6,483 nt of DNA from Pseudomonadota bacterium (GCA_022563215.1 JADFNT010000100.1:1-6483); one strand, 5' to 3'; counted from the first letter of the stretch, positions 1-6,330 are shown. Program-made: numbers and translations. The notes: generated from the sequence alone by a model not told the origin.

Positions 1-16
1 TAGGAGGGGGAGGAAC

Positions 17-967
17 ATGCTCGGCTTCAAAATGGTGCCCGCCAACATCAACCTCCAATTCGTTCCGAAGAAGAAGGTCTTTTTCGTCTTTTCGGCGCTG
101 TTGGTGCTGGTTTCGGTGGGGTTGTTCACCATCAAGGGGCTGAACTACGGCATCGACTTCAAGGGCGGCATCATGATCGAGGTACGCACCCCCGAAGCCG
201 CCCCCATCGGCGACATGCGAAGCCGGCTCTCGGCCCTCGGCCTCGGCGAAGTGGCGTTGCAGGAATTCGGCCAGCCGACGGACGTGTTGATCCGCATCCA
301 GCGCCAAGACGGCGGCGAGGCGGCCCAACAGGCCGCCGTGGTCAAGGTCAAGGAGGCCCTCGGCCCCGGGGTCCAGTACCGGCGCACCGAATTCGTCGGG
401 CCCAAGGTCTCCGAAGAGCTGTTTCTGGACGGGCTGATGGCGGTGAGCTTCGCCATGCTGGCCATGCTCGTCTACATCTGGTTCCGCTTCGAATGGCAGT
501 TCGGCCTCGGCGCGGTGATGGCCCTGGTCCATGACGTGTTGACCACCATCGGGTTATTCGCCTTTCTCGATCTTGAGTTCAACCTGTCGACGGTGGCGGC
601 GATCCTGACCATCGCCGGCTATTCCATCAACGACACCGTAGTCGTCTATGATCGGGTGCGCGAAAACCTGCGCAAGTTCAAGAAACTGCCCTTGCCCGAT
701 CTCCTCAACAACTCCATCAACCAGACCCTGTCGCGGACCCTCATGACCAGCGTCACGACGCTGTTGGCGTTGCTGTCGCTTTACTTCCTGGGCGGCGAGG
801 TGATCCGCGATTTCAGCTTCGCCATGATCTGGGGCGTCATCATCGGCACCTATTCGTCGATCTGCCTGGCGGTGCCGGTGTTGCTGTACATGAACATCCG
901 GCGCGGCCGGGGCGGTGAACCGAAGAGGTGGAAACAAGCGGAGGAGGCGGCCTCGCCGTCGCCTTAG
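17..967 (+). CDS. secF: Protein translocase subunit SecF
   Basis: SecF is an inner-membrane subunit that works with SecD and uses the proton-motive force to help the SecYEG/SecA translocon release exported proteins into the periplasm. The 316-residue protein has the usual length and order: a first membrane segment (about 21-40), the signature GLNYGIDFKGG (41-51), a periplasmic domain (about 52-131) ending in VGPKV (127-131), then five further membrane segments. The fourth is followed by AGYSINDTVVVYDRVREN (200-217), the hallmark RND-type SecD/SecF motif. The C-terminal tail is basic, then Ala/Ser/Pro-rich. The ATG at 17 is preceded by AGGAGG (2-7) and GGGAGG (8-13), which supports this start over the ATG at 32. 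The TAG at 1-3 could be the stop of an upstream secD, which cannot be confirmed here. A Mth938-like gene follows on the same strand. Identification is secure. Confidence 0.97.
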   Translation: MLGFKMVPANINLQFVPKKKVFFVFSALLVLVSVGLFTIKGLNYGIDFKGGIMIEVRTPEAAPIGDMRSRLSALGLGEVALQEFGQPTDVLIRIQRQDGGEAAQQAAVVKVKEALGPGVQYRRTEFVGPKVSEELFLDGLMAVSFAMLAMLVYIWFRFEWQFGLGAVMALVHDVLTTIGLFAFLDLEFNLSTVAAILTIAGYSINDTVVVYDRVRENLRKFKKLPLPDLLNNSINQTLSRTLMTSVTTLLALLSLYFLGGEVIRDFSFAMIWGVIIGTYSSICLAVPVLLYMNIRRGRGGEPKRWKQAEEAASPSP

Positions 968-1355
968 GACCATTCCGGGACTGGACATCACGCCCATTGT
1001 TCCTGCCGGCCGGCAGCTGATTCAGGGCTACGGCGCAGGCAAGTTCCGCATCGCCGGTCAGGTCCACGAAGGCTCGGTCCTGGTGTTCGCCGAACGCACC
1101 GTCGCCTGGTCCGTCGGCGAGGCGGCGGACATTACCCTCGAGAGCCTGGCCGAGGCCATTGGCGCTTCTGACGTGGATATCCTGATCATCGGCTGCGGGG
1201 CGGCGTTCGAACCGCCGCCCAAGGGGCTGAGAGGGAGCCTCAAGGAGGAAAGCGTGGCGCTCGAATGGATGGATACCGGGGCGGCGTGCCGGACCTTCAA
1301 CGTGCTCCTGGCCGAGGACCGTGCCGCGGCGGTGGCGTTGATCGCCGTCGAGTAG
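915..1355 (+). CDS. Mth938/NDUFAF3-like domain protein (DUF498 family)
   Basis: This is a small soluble protein of the Mth938-like family, which includes the mitochondrial complex I assembly factor NDUFAF3. The bacterial role is not established, but the gene is often found after secDF in alphaproteobacteria. Family features are GYGAGKFRIAG (38-48), a hydrophobic strand ending in ILIIGCG (89-95), and the C-terminal VALEWMDTGAACRTFNVLL (114-132) followed by ED. The start is uncertain. A GTG at 915 gives 146 residues but overlaps secF by 53 bases and adds a very Arg-rich leader (RRRRPRRR, 9-16) that looks like out-of-frame secF sequence. Family members usually begin near the DITPIVPAG segment (24-32). 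The only nearby alternative is CTG at 981, which would give 124 residues without overlap, but its ribosome site is poor. The gene is probably translationally coupled to secF. The family call is firm, the start is not. Confidence 0.88.
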   Translation: MNRRGGNKRRRRPRRRLRTIPGLDITPIVPAGRQLIQGYGAGKFRIAGQVHEGSVLVFAERTVAWSVGEAADITLESLAEAIGASDVDILIIGCGAAFEPPPKGLRGSLKEESVALEWMDTGAACRTFNVLLAEDRAAAVALIAVE

Positions 1356-1376
1356 GAGCGGTCGGGATAAAGGTCG

Positions 1377-1409
1377 GCAAAAGAAAACGGGGCCCGAAGG
1401 CTCCGCTTT
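1377..1409 (-). terminator. Intrinsic terminator with UUCG loop between convergent genes
   Basis: On the minus strand, CGGAGCC and GGCCCCG (complement of 1388-1405) form a stem with one A-C mismatch closed by a UUCG loop. It is flanked by AAAG before and TTTTCTTTT (complement of 1379-1387) after. That is a standard intrinsic terminator about 25 bases past the stop of the PuuD-like gene. Read on the plus strand the same stem is fully paired with one G-U wobble, but the trailing run is only CTTT, so termination of the secF-Mth938 transcript here would be weaker. Confidence 0.75.
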
Positions 1410-1434
1410 CCCCAGGGTCCGTCGTCGTTCGTCG

Positions 1435-2040
1435 TCAGTAGATGTTCTGCGCCGAAACCATGGCGTAGAGCATGGGGACCGAAAGCATTGTGTTGGTGCG
1501 CGAGAACAGCATCGCCGTCCTTGCCGCGGCGGCCTTGGCGTCGGCCTCGGCTTCGACGATACCCAAGGCGATCTTCTGTTTCGGCCAGATGATGAACCAG
1601 ACGTTGAACCACATGATGATGCCGAGCCACATGCCGATGCCGATGGCCGTGTGCTTGGCGACGCCGTCGGTGAGGCCCAGCGTCAGCGCCTGCATCAGAT
1701 AACCGTTGCCGAGCGCCAGCAGCAGTCCGGTAACGATGGTCGCCATGGCGGCCCAGCGGAACCACCACAGCGCCGCCGGCGCGATGACCTTGCTGATGGC
1801 CGGTTTCTGATCGTCCGGGATGTTCGGCATGTTGGGGATCTGGACGAAGTTGAAATACCACAGCAGCCCGATCCACATGACGGCGCTCAGCACGTGCAGC
1901 CAGCGCCACATGAACGTGATCCAGGCGCGATCGCCGGGCATGCCTTCACCCGTCGCGCCGACGACGATAACGACCATGACCACCGTCAAAACGAAACCGG
2001 CGATCACCGTCGATTTAAGATTGCTAAGGATGCCAGCCAT
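1435..2040 (-). CDS. PuuD-type (urate oxidase N-terminal domain) integral membrane protein
   Basis: This is a 201-residue polytopic membrane protein that I assign to the urate hydroxylase PuuD / Urate_ox_N family. In characterised members a membrane domain is fused to a C-terminal cytochrome c and oxidises urate. This protein has only the membrane part. About five hydrophobic segments are visible (roughly 12-29, 46-66, 91-112, 130-152, 184-199). The diagnostic stretch is RWLHVLSAVMWIGLLWYFNF (46-65), with WWFRW (92-96) and WPKQK (152-156) further on. His49 and His130 lie in or next to membrane segments and could be heme ligands, which is inference. The ATG at 2040 is chosen because AGGAGGGG (complement of 2047-2054) sits six bases upstream; a GTG at 2067 would place that site inside the gene. 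No purine-catabolism gene is nearby, so activity on urate is unproven. A quinone- or heme-linked redox role is equally possible. Confidence 0.72.
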   Translation of the reverse strand: MAGILSNLKSTVIAGFVLTVVMVVIVVGATGEGMPGDRAWITFMWRWLHVLSAVMWIGLLWYFNFVQIPNMPNIPDDQKPAISKVIAPAALWWFRWAAMATIVTGLLLALGNGYLMQALTLGLTDGVAKHTAIGIGMWLGIIMWFNVWFIIWPKQKIALGIVEAEADAKAAAARTAMLFSRTNTMLSVPMLYAMVSAQNIY

Positions 2041-2046
2041 GAACCA

Positions 2047-2054
2047 CCCCTCCT
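2047..2054 (-). promoter_or_regulatory. Ribosome binding site fixing the start of the PuuD-like gene
   Basis: AGGAGGGG on the minus strand lies six bases before the ATG at 2040. It rules in that start over the in-frame GTG at 2067, which would otherwise add nine residues. Confidence 0.85.
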
Positions 2055-2094
2055 TTTTCAAGTCCACGTCAAACCCACCAGCGCCAATGAACGT

Positions 2095-2109
2095 TTAGAG
2101 GCGCTCTAA
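2095..2109. promoter_or_regulatory. Palindrome TTAGAG-GCG-CTCTAA, candidate operator
   Basis: Six-base arms, perfectly inverted around a three-base centre, lie 55-69 bases before the PuuD-like start. They fall just downstream of the transcription start predicted from the promoter at 2125-2152. A repressor bound here would block early elongation. The symmetry is seen directly; the regulatory role is inferred and the regulator is unknown. Confidence 0.4.
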
Positions 2110-2124
2110 TCAGGTTGAACTGGA

Positions 2125-2152
2125 TATATACGGATGATGGGCATGGCTTCAA
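2125..2152 (-). promoter_or_regulatory. Sigma70-like promoter for the PuuD-like gene
   Basis: On the minus strand, TTGAAG (complement of 2147-2152) and TATATA (complement of 2125-2130) are separated by 16 bases. The predicted start is near 2117, giving a leader of about 75 bases. It lies in the only AT-rich stretch upstream of the gene. Confidence 0.5.
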
Positions 2153-2162
2153 TGTTAATCAT

Positions 2163-2187
2163 AAAACCTAGTCTGACTAAGGGTTTT
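2163..2187. promoter_or_regulatory. Dyad AAAACC-TAGTC-T-GACTA-AG-GGTTTT
   Basis: An 11-bp odd palindrome (TAGTCTGACTA, 2169-2179) is extended on both sides by AAAACC and GGTTTT, with a two-base offset on the right. It sits immediately upstream of the -35 box of the PuuD-like promoter, where an activator could bind. It could alternatively act as a weak terminator for the large minus-strand gene that ends at 2290, since a T-run follows on that strand. The stem is AT-rich with a bulge, so I favour the protein-binding reading slightly. Confidence 0.35.
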
Positions 2188-2201
2188 CGCCTTGCAAGGC
2201 G
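2188..2201. repeat. Perfect 14-bp palindrome CGCCTTGCAAGGCG
   Basis: A perfect palindrome lies directly next to the 2163-2187 dyad, in the intergenic stretch between the large disordered-protein gene and the PuuD-like gene. It could form a five-base-pair hairpin with a TGCA loop. No T-run follows on either strand, so it is not an obvious terminator. Function unknown. Confidence 0.4.
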
Positions 2202-2289
2202 GATGCCCCAAAGAGGGAAAAGGGGCCTTTGGAGGCATGGATTCGGGCTTTCGGGGCCTTTTAGGGGCGCCTGAGACAAAGGGGACCGG

Positions 2290-4863
2290 TCAACGGCCCA
2301 GGGGATCGGGCGGCAGTTCGAACGAGTCTTCGACCGCCTCCTTGGCCTTGCGCTTTCTCCGCTCGGCCTGAATCTCCTCCGACGTCATTTCCGACAGCGG
2401 TTTCTCGGCCTCGGGTTCGGCCTCTGTTTCGGGGGGCGCCTCTGGAGTTCCCTTGGCTGCTCCCGGCGCCGGCGGCGGTCCCATGGTGCCGCGGCTAAGA
2501 CGCATCAGTTCGTGCGACGAAACCTGCGGAAAGATGGGCGGAGCATTGGCCAGATACAGCATCACCGCGCCGCGTTTTGTGTCCGGGAAGCCGCCCCGGC
2601 TGTCGTCGTATTTGCGGATTTCCAAAACCGTGATCACCTGGGACTCGGGGTCGATACTGCGCCAGGCCAGGGTCGGGTTGTCCTGGCGCGGCTGGGCGAA
2701 GGGCGCGATGGAGCGGTTCCAGGCGTCCGTGGGTTCCCCGAACCGTTGGTGGAAATAACCGGCGATGCGCTGGAAGGACTCGGACGGGAACAGCGCGTGG
2801 AAGCGGCTGGCGATGCCCTGGTCATAGCGGGCGATGGCCTTCTGGCCGGTGTAAAGGATCGTCGGAACCAGGAAATCGGGCTGCATGGCTTCCGGCCAGT
2901 CGACGGTCTCGAGGCAGAAAAGGGTGGTCCCGCGGTTCTTCTTGACGCACCGGTTGTAGGGATCGATTCCCGCGCCCGCGGGCGGGAAGCTGTTCTCCAG
3001 CGAAACGGATTCACCGAGGCTCAGCGTCACCCCCGTCAATGAGGTCCTGAGCAGGGACCCCCGTACCGGTTTTCTCGCCGTCAGCGGCGGCGTCTCGGCC
3101 GACTTCACTTCGGTGATCGGCCAGTACTTCGGCGGCTTGTCCCCGCCTGCCTGTTCCCCGGGGGCCTGTTCCCCGCCGGCGGCGTCCTTTTTCCCAGCCT
3201 GGGCGAGTTTCTCGTCCGGTTCCAGCACCAACCGCCCGGACCGGTCCTTGTCGCCGAAATCCGGAGTCAAAATCCCGACCAGCTTGTTGAAGACGCCCTT
3301 GATCATGCCCGGCTTGTCGTCCGGTTCCCGGGCCGGTTCCTGGGCCGAGGCTTCGGCAACGGCAGGCTTGTCATCCTCGGCCGTCATCGGTTTTTCATCT
3401 TCGCCCGATAGTGCCCCGGGCGGGGGCTCGAGGGGGGCCTTTTCGACCGCCGCCATTTCAACGCTTTCGGGTTCGGCGTCCTCGGGCTTGGCGGCGACTT
3501 CAGCCGGTTCCGCCGGGGGCCTTTGGGTGCCAAGGGCGCTCAGGGCAGCGGGGTTCACGACCTGCATTTCCGGCAGCCAGGCCTTGAAGGCCTCCTCGTC
3601 GCCGGATTCCAGGAAATCGGCCAGCTTGTCCAGGAACTTGGACGGAAACTTCTTCGGCGCCGTTATCCGGGGCGGCGGCAGGGGCAGCTCATAGGTCTCG
3701 ATTTCGCTGACCGCGGGGGCTCCCCTGGCCGGCCCTTGCTCCTCCGGCTTTCCCTTCATGGCGTCTTTCTTGTCGTCGGACGTGAACAGGCCGGCGATGC
3801 GGTCGAGGAAACTCTCCCCGGGTTGTTCGGGTTTGGCTTCGTCTTCCTTCTTGGTCTCGTCCTCCAAATCCGGCTCGATGGTCACCGTTTCCAGGTCCGT
3901 CTCTTCCAGTGTGACCACCGGCTCGTCGGTGATTTCGACGACGATGTCCCCCGCCGTGGCGTCGTCGCCGGTGACGTCGACAATTATCTCGTCCGATTGC
4001 TCGACCGCCTCCTCGACGATGGTTTCCTCCAGTTCCGCCCCCGGTTCCGCCCCTGGCGCTACCCCCGGTTCCGCCCCTGGCGTCCCTTTGGCGTCGGCCT
4101 CCTTGGCGGTGACTTCAGGCTTTGGCGGCGGTTTTTCGCCGCCCGGGGTGATCAGATCGACCAGCGACTCGAAGAACGAGACCGGGCCTTCCCAGGCCAG
4201 CGGCTTGCCTGGGGTCTCCGGCGCATCCGGCGCCTCGGCGACGGTCTCCTCCGCATCCGGCGCAACCTGTGTTTCTTGTGCTTCGGCGGCTGTTTCCGTC
4301 GGCTTGTCCTTGGCCTCCGCCGGCGGGATTTCGGCGACGGTCTCTCCTGTGTCCGGGGGGGTCGTTTCCGGGGTTTCGCCGGGGGTCTTCTCTGGCTTGG
4401 CCCTTGGCTTGGCTAACTCCATGGACGGCGGGGCCGGAGGTTTAGGCGGCGGGGCGGCGAATTTCCGCTTCGGCCGGGACTTCGCCGCTTTTTGGGCTTC
4501 CTTCGCCTTGCCGGGGACCAGGGCCACCGGCGGCGTCTGTTCGGCAAGGCGGCGCGACAACAGGTAATGGGCGACGATGAAATGGCCCTTGTCGACGGCC
4601 AGATCGGCGGCGGACATGCCTTCTTCGTTCTCGGCGTAAAGATCGGCGCCGTCGTCGATGCTTTTCTTGACCCCGGCCATGTCGTTGAGCGCGACGGCCT
4701 TGAAAAGCTCCAGCGTCGATCCTTTAAGATCTGCGTGCTTGGCCGCTTCGGCCGGGCCGGCGCCGGCGAACAGGAACGCCGCCGCCAAAAAGACGGCGCA
4801 TATCAGCCCCCCGCGGCCCCGTCGTGAAGAGGGGCGGCCCGAACGGTGAAAAACGGAATTCAT
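2290..4863 (-). CDS. Exported ankyrin/disordered repeat protein with unassigned C-terminal domain
   Basis: I do not recognise this 857-residue protein as a named family. It begins with a signal peptide: a basic SRRGRGG segment, a hydrophobic core at about 20-36, and probable cleavage after AEA (38-40). An ankyrin-like unit follows (about 44-107), with LFKAVALNDMAGVKKSIDDG and SAADLAVDKGHFIVAHYLL as its helix pairs. Residues about 108-580 are rich in Pro, Glu, Ala, Asp and Lys and should be disordered. Four short amphipathic segments interrupt them at about 228, 351, 409 and 523. Residues about 595-790 look folded, with a Cys pair (639, 650) and FGEPTDAW, LEIRKYDD and FPQVSSHELMRL; the tail is a charged helix. 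The ATG at 4863 has TGAGGA five bases upstream; in-frame starts at 4878, 4902 and 4953 lack good sites and bury the signal peptide. A periplasmic or envelope scaffold is plausible, but this is inference. Confidence 0.85.
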   Translation of the reverse strand: MNSVFHRSGRPSSRRGRGGLICAVFLAAAFLFAGAGPAEAAKHADLKGSTLELFKAVALNDMAGVKKSIDDGADLYAENEEGMSAADLAVDKGHFIVAHYLLSRRLAEQTPPVALVPGKAKEAQKAAKSRPKRKFAAPPPKPPAPPSMELAKPRAKPEKTPGETPETTPPDTGETVAEIPPAEAKDKPTETAAEAQETQVAPDAEETVAEAPDAPETPGKPLAWEGPVSFFESLVDLITPGGEKPPPKPEVTAKEADAKGTPGAEPGVAPGAEPGAELEETIVEEAVEQSDEIIVDVTGDDATAGDIVVEITDEPVVTLEETDLETVTIEPDLEDETKKEDEAKPEQPGESFLDRIAGLFTSDDKKDAMKGKPEEQGPARGAPAVSEIETYELPLPPPRITAPKKFPSKFLDKLADFLESGDEEAFKAWLPEMQVVNPAALSALGTQRPPAEPAEVAAKPEDAEPESVEMAAVEKAPLEPPPGALSGEDEKPMTAEDDKPAVAEASAQEPAREPDDKPGMIKGVFNKLVGILTPDFGDKDRSGRLVLEPDEKLAQAGKKDAAGGEQAPGEQAGGDKPPKYWPITEVKSAETPPLTARKPVRGSLLRTSLTGVTLSLGESVSLENSFPPAGAGIDPYNRCVKKNRGTTLFCLETVDWPEAMQPDFLVPTILYTGQKAIARYDQGIASRFHALFPSESFQRIAGYFHQRFGEPTDAWNRSIAPFAQPRQDNPTLAWRSIDPESQVITVLEIRKYDDSRGGFPDTKRGAVMLYLANAPPIFPQVSSHELMRLSRGTMGPPPAPGAAKGTPEAPPETEAEPEAEKPLSEMTSEEIQAERRKRKAKEAVEDSFELPPDPLGR
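4038..4082 (-). repeat. 24-bp tandem repeat inside the disordered coding region
   Basis: An identical 21-base unit occurs at 4038-4058 and 4062-4082, period 24, so the repeat preserves the reading frame. It encodes a repeated Gly-Ala-Glu-Pro-Gly-x-Ala-Pro type unit (about residues 263-276). A shorter similar case is the ten-base CCTGTTCCCC at 3150-3159 and 3165-3174, period 15. Both suggest growth of the linker by in-frame duplication. Confidence 0.8.
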
Positions 4864-4868
4864 AATAT

Positions 4869-4874
4869 TCCTCA
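4869..4874 (-). promoter_or_regulatory. Ribosome binding site fixing the start of the disordered-protein gene
   Basis: TGAGGA on the minus strand, five bases before the ATG at 4863, selects that start over longer in-frame alternatives and leaves the signal peptide at the N-terminus. Confidence 0.7.
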
Positions 4875-4908
4875 CCATGACCTTAAAATGCCGGGCCCCC
4901 ATATCTTG

Positions 4909-4931
4909 GACACATGTCTTGAACACGTGTC
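4909..4931. promoter_or_regulatory. Inverted repeat GACACATGT-CTTGA-ACACGTGTC
   Basis: Nine-base arms with one mismatch surround a five-base centre, 46-68 bases upstream of the disordered-protein start. It is well placed for a repressor site or a 5' leader hairpin of that gene. I found no convincing -35/-10 pair for that gene, so its promoter is unassigned. Confidence 0.4.
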
Positions 4932-4962
4932 TGTGCCGACCCTGCGCGCGCACCAGTTTCCT

Positions 4963-4993
4963 GGCGATTCAATCACCGCTGATGATAATCGCC
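4963..4993. promoter_or_regulatory. Inverted repeat GGCGATT-N17-AATCGCC
   Basis: Seven-base perfect arms (4963-4969 and 4987-4993) flank a 17-base spacer, in the intergenic region shared by the divergent disordered-protein and reductase genes. A perfect ten-base palindrome GAATCGATTC follows at 5001-5010. Either could bind a regulator acting on both genes; this is inference from symmetry and position only. Confidence 0.3.
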
Positions 4994-5094
4994 GGATAGA
5001 GAATCGATTCAGCGATCATTCTGCCATTTTTTGCCCCAACCCGACAGGGGCGGCGGGGTCCGGAAGCCCCGTTTCAAGTGCCACGCAACGCCCT

Positions 5095-5123
5095 GTGACA
5101 TGCCGCCGGCAAGCTGCTATACC
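5095..5123 (+). promoter_or_regulatory. Sigma70-like promoter for the aldo/keto reductase
   Basis: GTGACA (5095-5100) and TATACC (5118-5123) are separated by exactly 17 bases, a form common for housekeeping promoters in alphaproteobacteria. The predicted start is near 5130, giving a leader of about 40 bases before the ATG at 5169. Confidence 0.55.
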
Positions 5124-5168
5124 GAAAACGGGCCTTCGTCCCCAACCGCCCTGGGAGGGAAATTTATC

Positions 5169-6185
5169 ATGGATTATAGGTGCTTAGGCCTAAGCGGTCT
5201 TATGGTTTCACCGATCTGCCTCGGCACCATGATGTTCGGCGGGCGGACCAACGAGCAGGCCTCGAAGCGCATCATCGCCTCGGCCCGGGATGCCGGAGTC
5301 AACTTCATCGACGTCGCCGATGCGTACGCGAAGGGCGAATCGGAAAAGGTCGTCGGCCGGGCGATCAAGCGCCAGCGTCACGACTGGGTCCTGGCGACCA
5401 AGGTCGGCAATCCCGTGGGGCCGGGGGCGGGGCCGAACGAGAAAGGGCTGGGGGCCAAGCATATCCACCGGTCCATCGACGCCAGCCTCAAGCGCCTGGG
5501 CACCGATTTCGTCGATATCTATTACTTTCACCTCGACGACCTTGAAACACCGATGGAGGAAAGCATCCAGGCCGCCGCCGACATCATCGCCCAGGGCAAG
5601 GCCCGGTATTGGGGCATCAGCAACTACGCCGGCTGGCGCATCGCCGCCCTGTGCGGCCTGGCGCAGGCCATGGGCGCGCCGCCGCCGGTGGTCTGCCAGC
5701 CCTATTACAACGCCATGAACCGGATGCCGGAAACCGACGTCTTGCCGGCGTGCGAGTATTTCGGCCTCGGCGTCGTGCCGTACAGCCCCCTGGCCCGCGG
5801 CGTGCTGACCGGCAAGTACGCGCCGGGCAAGGTCCCGGACAAGGGCACCCGGGCCGGGCGCGGCGACAAGCGGATGCTGTCGACGGAGTTCCGCCCCGAA
5901 TCATTGAAGATGGCCCGCAAGATCAAGAAGCACGCCGAAAAGCGCGGCATGACGGCGGGCCAGTTCGCGTTTAACTGGGTGCTCAACAATTCCATCGTCA
6001 CCTCGGTGCTGGCCGGACCCCGGACCATGGCCCAGTGGAAGGAATACCTGGGAGCCCTGGACCACGAATTCACGGCCAAGGACGAGGCGCTGATTGACGC
6101 CATGGTGCCGTCGGGCCACCCGTCGACGCCCGGTTATTCCGATCCCAAATACCCCTACCAGGGACGCCGGCCCTGGACGGAGTGA
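5169..6185 (+). CDS. NADP(H)-dependent aldo/keto reductase
   Basis: This is a cytoplasmic (alpha/beta)8-barrel oxidoreductase of 338 residues that reduces aldehydes or ketones with NADPH; the natural substrate cannot be read from the sequence. The catalytic tetrad is complete: Asp48 and Tyr53 in FIDVADAY (46-53), Lys78 in LATK (75-78) and His121 in YYFH (118-121). Cofactor-binding features are GISNYAGW (149-156), Gln177 with PYYN (178-181), YSPLARGVLTGKY (205-217) and the AGPRTMAQWKEYL segment (282-294). The length and the GVLTGKY loop place it with the single-domain ion-channel-beta/YajO-like reductases. The start at 5169 has GGGAGG (5153-5158) ten bases upstream; an in-frame extension to 5031 has no family resemblance. 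It is a single gene with its own promoter and no clear intrinsic terminator behind it. Confidence 0.93.
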   Translation: MDYRCLGLSGLMVSPICLGTMMFGGRTNEQASKRIIASARDAGVNFIDVADAYAKGESEKVVGRAIKRQRHDWVLATKVGNPVGPGAGPNEKGLGAKHIHRSIDASLKRLGTDFVDIYYFHLDDLETPMEESIQAAADIIAQGKARYWGISNYAGWRIAALCGLAQAMGAPPPVVCQPYYNAMNRMPETDVLPACEYFGLGVVPYSPLARGVLTGKYAPGKVPDKGTRAGRGDKRMLSTEFRPESLKMARKIKKHAEKRGMTAGQFAFNWVLNNSIVTSVLAGPRTMAQWKEYLGALDHEFTAKDEALIDAMVPSGHPSTPGYSDPKYPYQGRRPWTE

Positions 6186-6226
6186 GGGGGCAGGGCGTAA
6201 TCCAGCCGTTTGAGGGTAGGCGTGGG

Positions 6227-6320
6227 ATTATGGAAAATCCCCATGGAAGTGCTGGCTTTTGTCGGCATTCGTTGGCTTTTGTCGGCTTTTTTGACCGAGC
6301 CCCGGCATTATGGAAAATCC
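6227..6320. repeat. Two nested pairs of exact 14-bp direct repeats
   Basis: ATTATGGAAAATCC occurs at 6227-6240 and 6307-6320, exactly 80 bases apart. Between them TGGCTTTTGTCGGC occurs at 6253-6266 and 6273-6286, exactly 20 bases apart. No inverted termini or transposase are present. The origin is unknown. Confidence 0.75.
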
Positions 6321-6330
6321 TGGCCGGAAA

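Noticed and set aside
1058..1909. Minus-strand open frame of 283 codons overlapping the Mth938-like and PuuD-like genes.
   Set aside because: It is His/Arg-rich shadow sequence lying across two well-supported genes and the terminator between them.
2208..2261. CCAAAG/CTTTGG inverted repeat and duplicated GGGGCCTTT as a terminator for the large minus-strand gene.
   Set aside because: No T-run follows on the minus strand and the loop is long; I see no reliable terminator for that gene.
3523..4567. Long plus-strand open frames opposite the large minus-strand gene.
   Set aside because: They read Arg/Gly- or Ser-rich, low-complexity protein, as expected from the complement of a GC-rich Pro/Glu/Ala gene. 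They have no ribosome site and no family resemblance.
4864..4953. N-terminal extension of the disordered protein to 4953.
   Set aside because: It would run through the 4909-4931 inverted repeat and place a signal peptide internally. The ATG at 4863 has its own ribosome site.
5054..5071. CGGGG-N8-CCCCG hairpin upstream of the reductase promoter.
   Set aside because: The stem is short and no T-run follows on either strand, so it is not a supportable terminator; such pairs arise often in GC-rich DNA.
5031..5168. N-terminal extension of the aldo/keto reductase to 5031.
   Set aside because: It covers the predicted promoter, has no family similarity, and the ATG at 5169 with GGGAGG upstream fits the usual reductase start.
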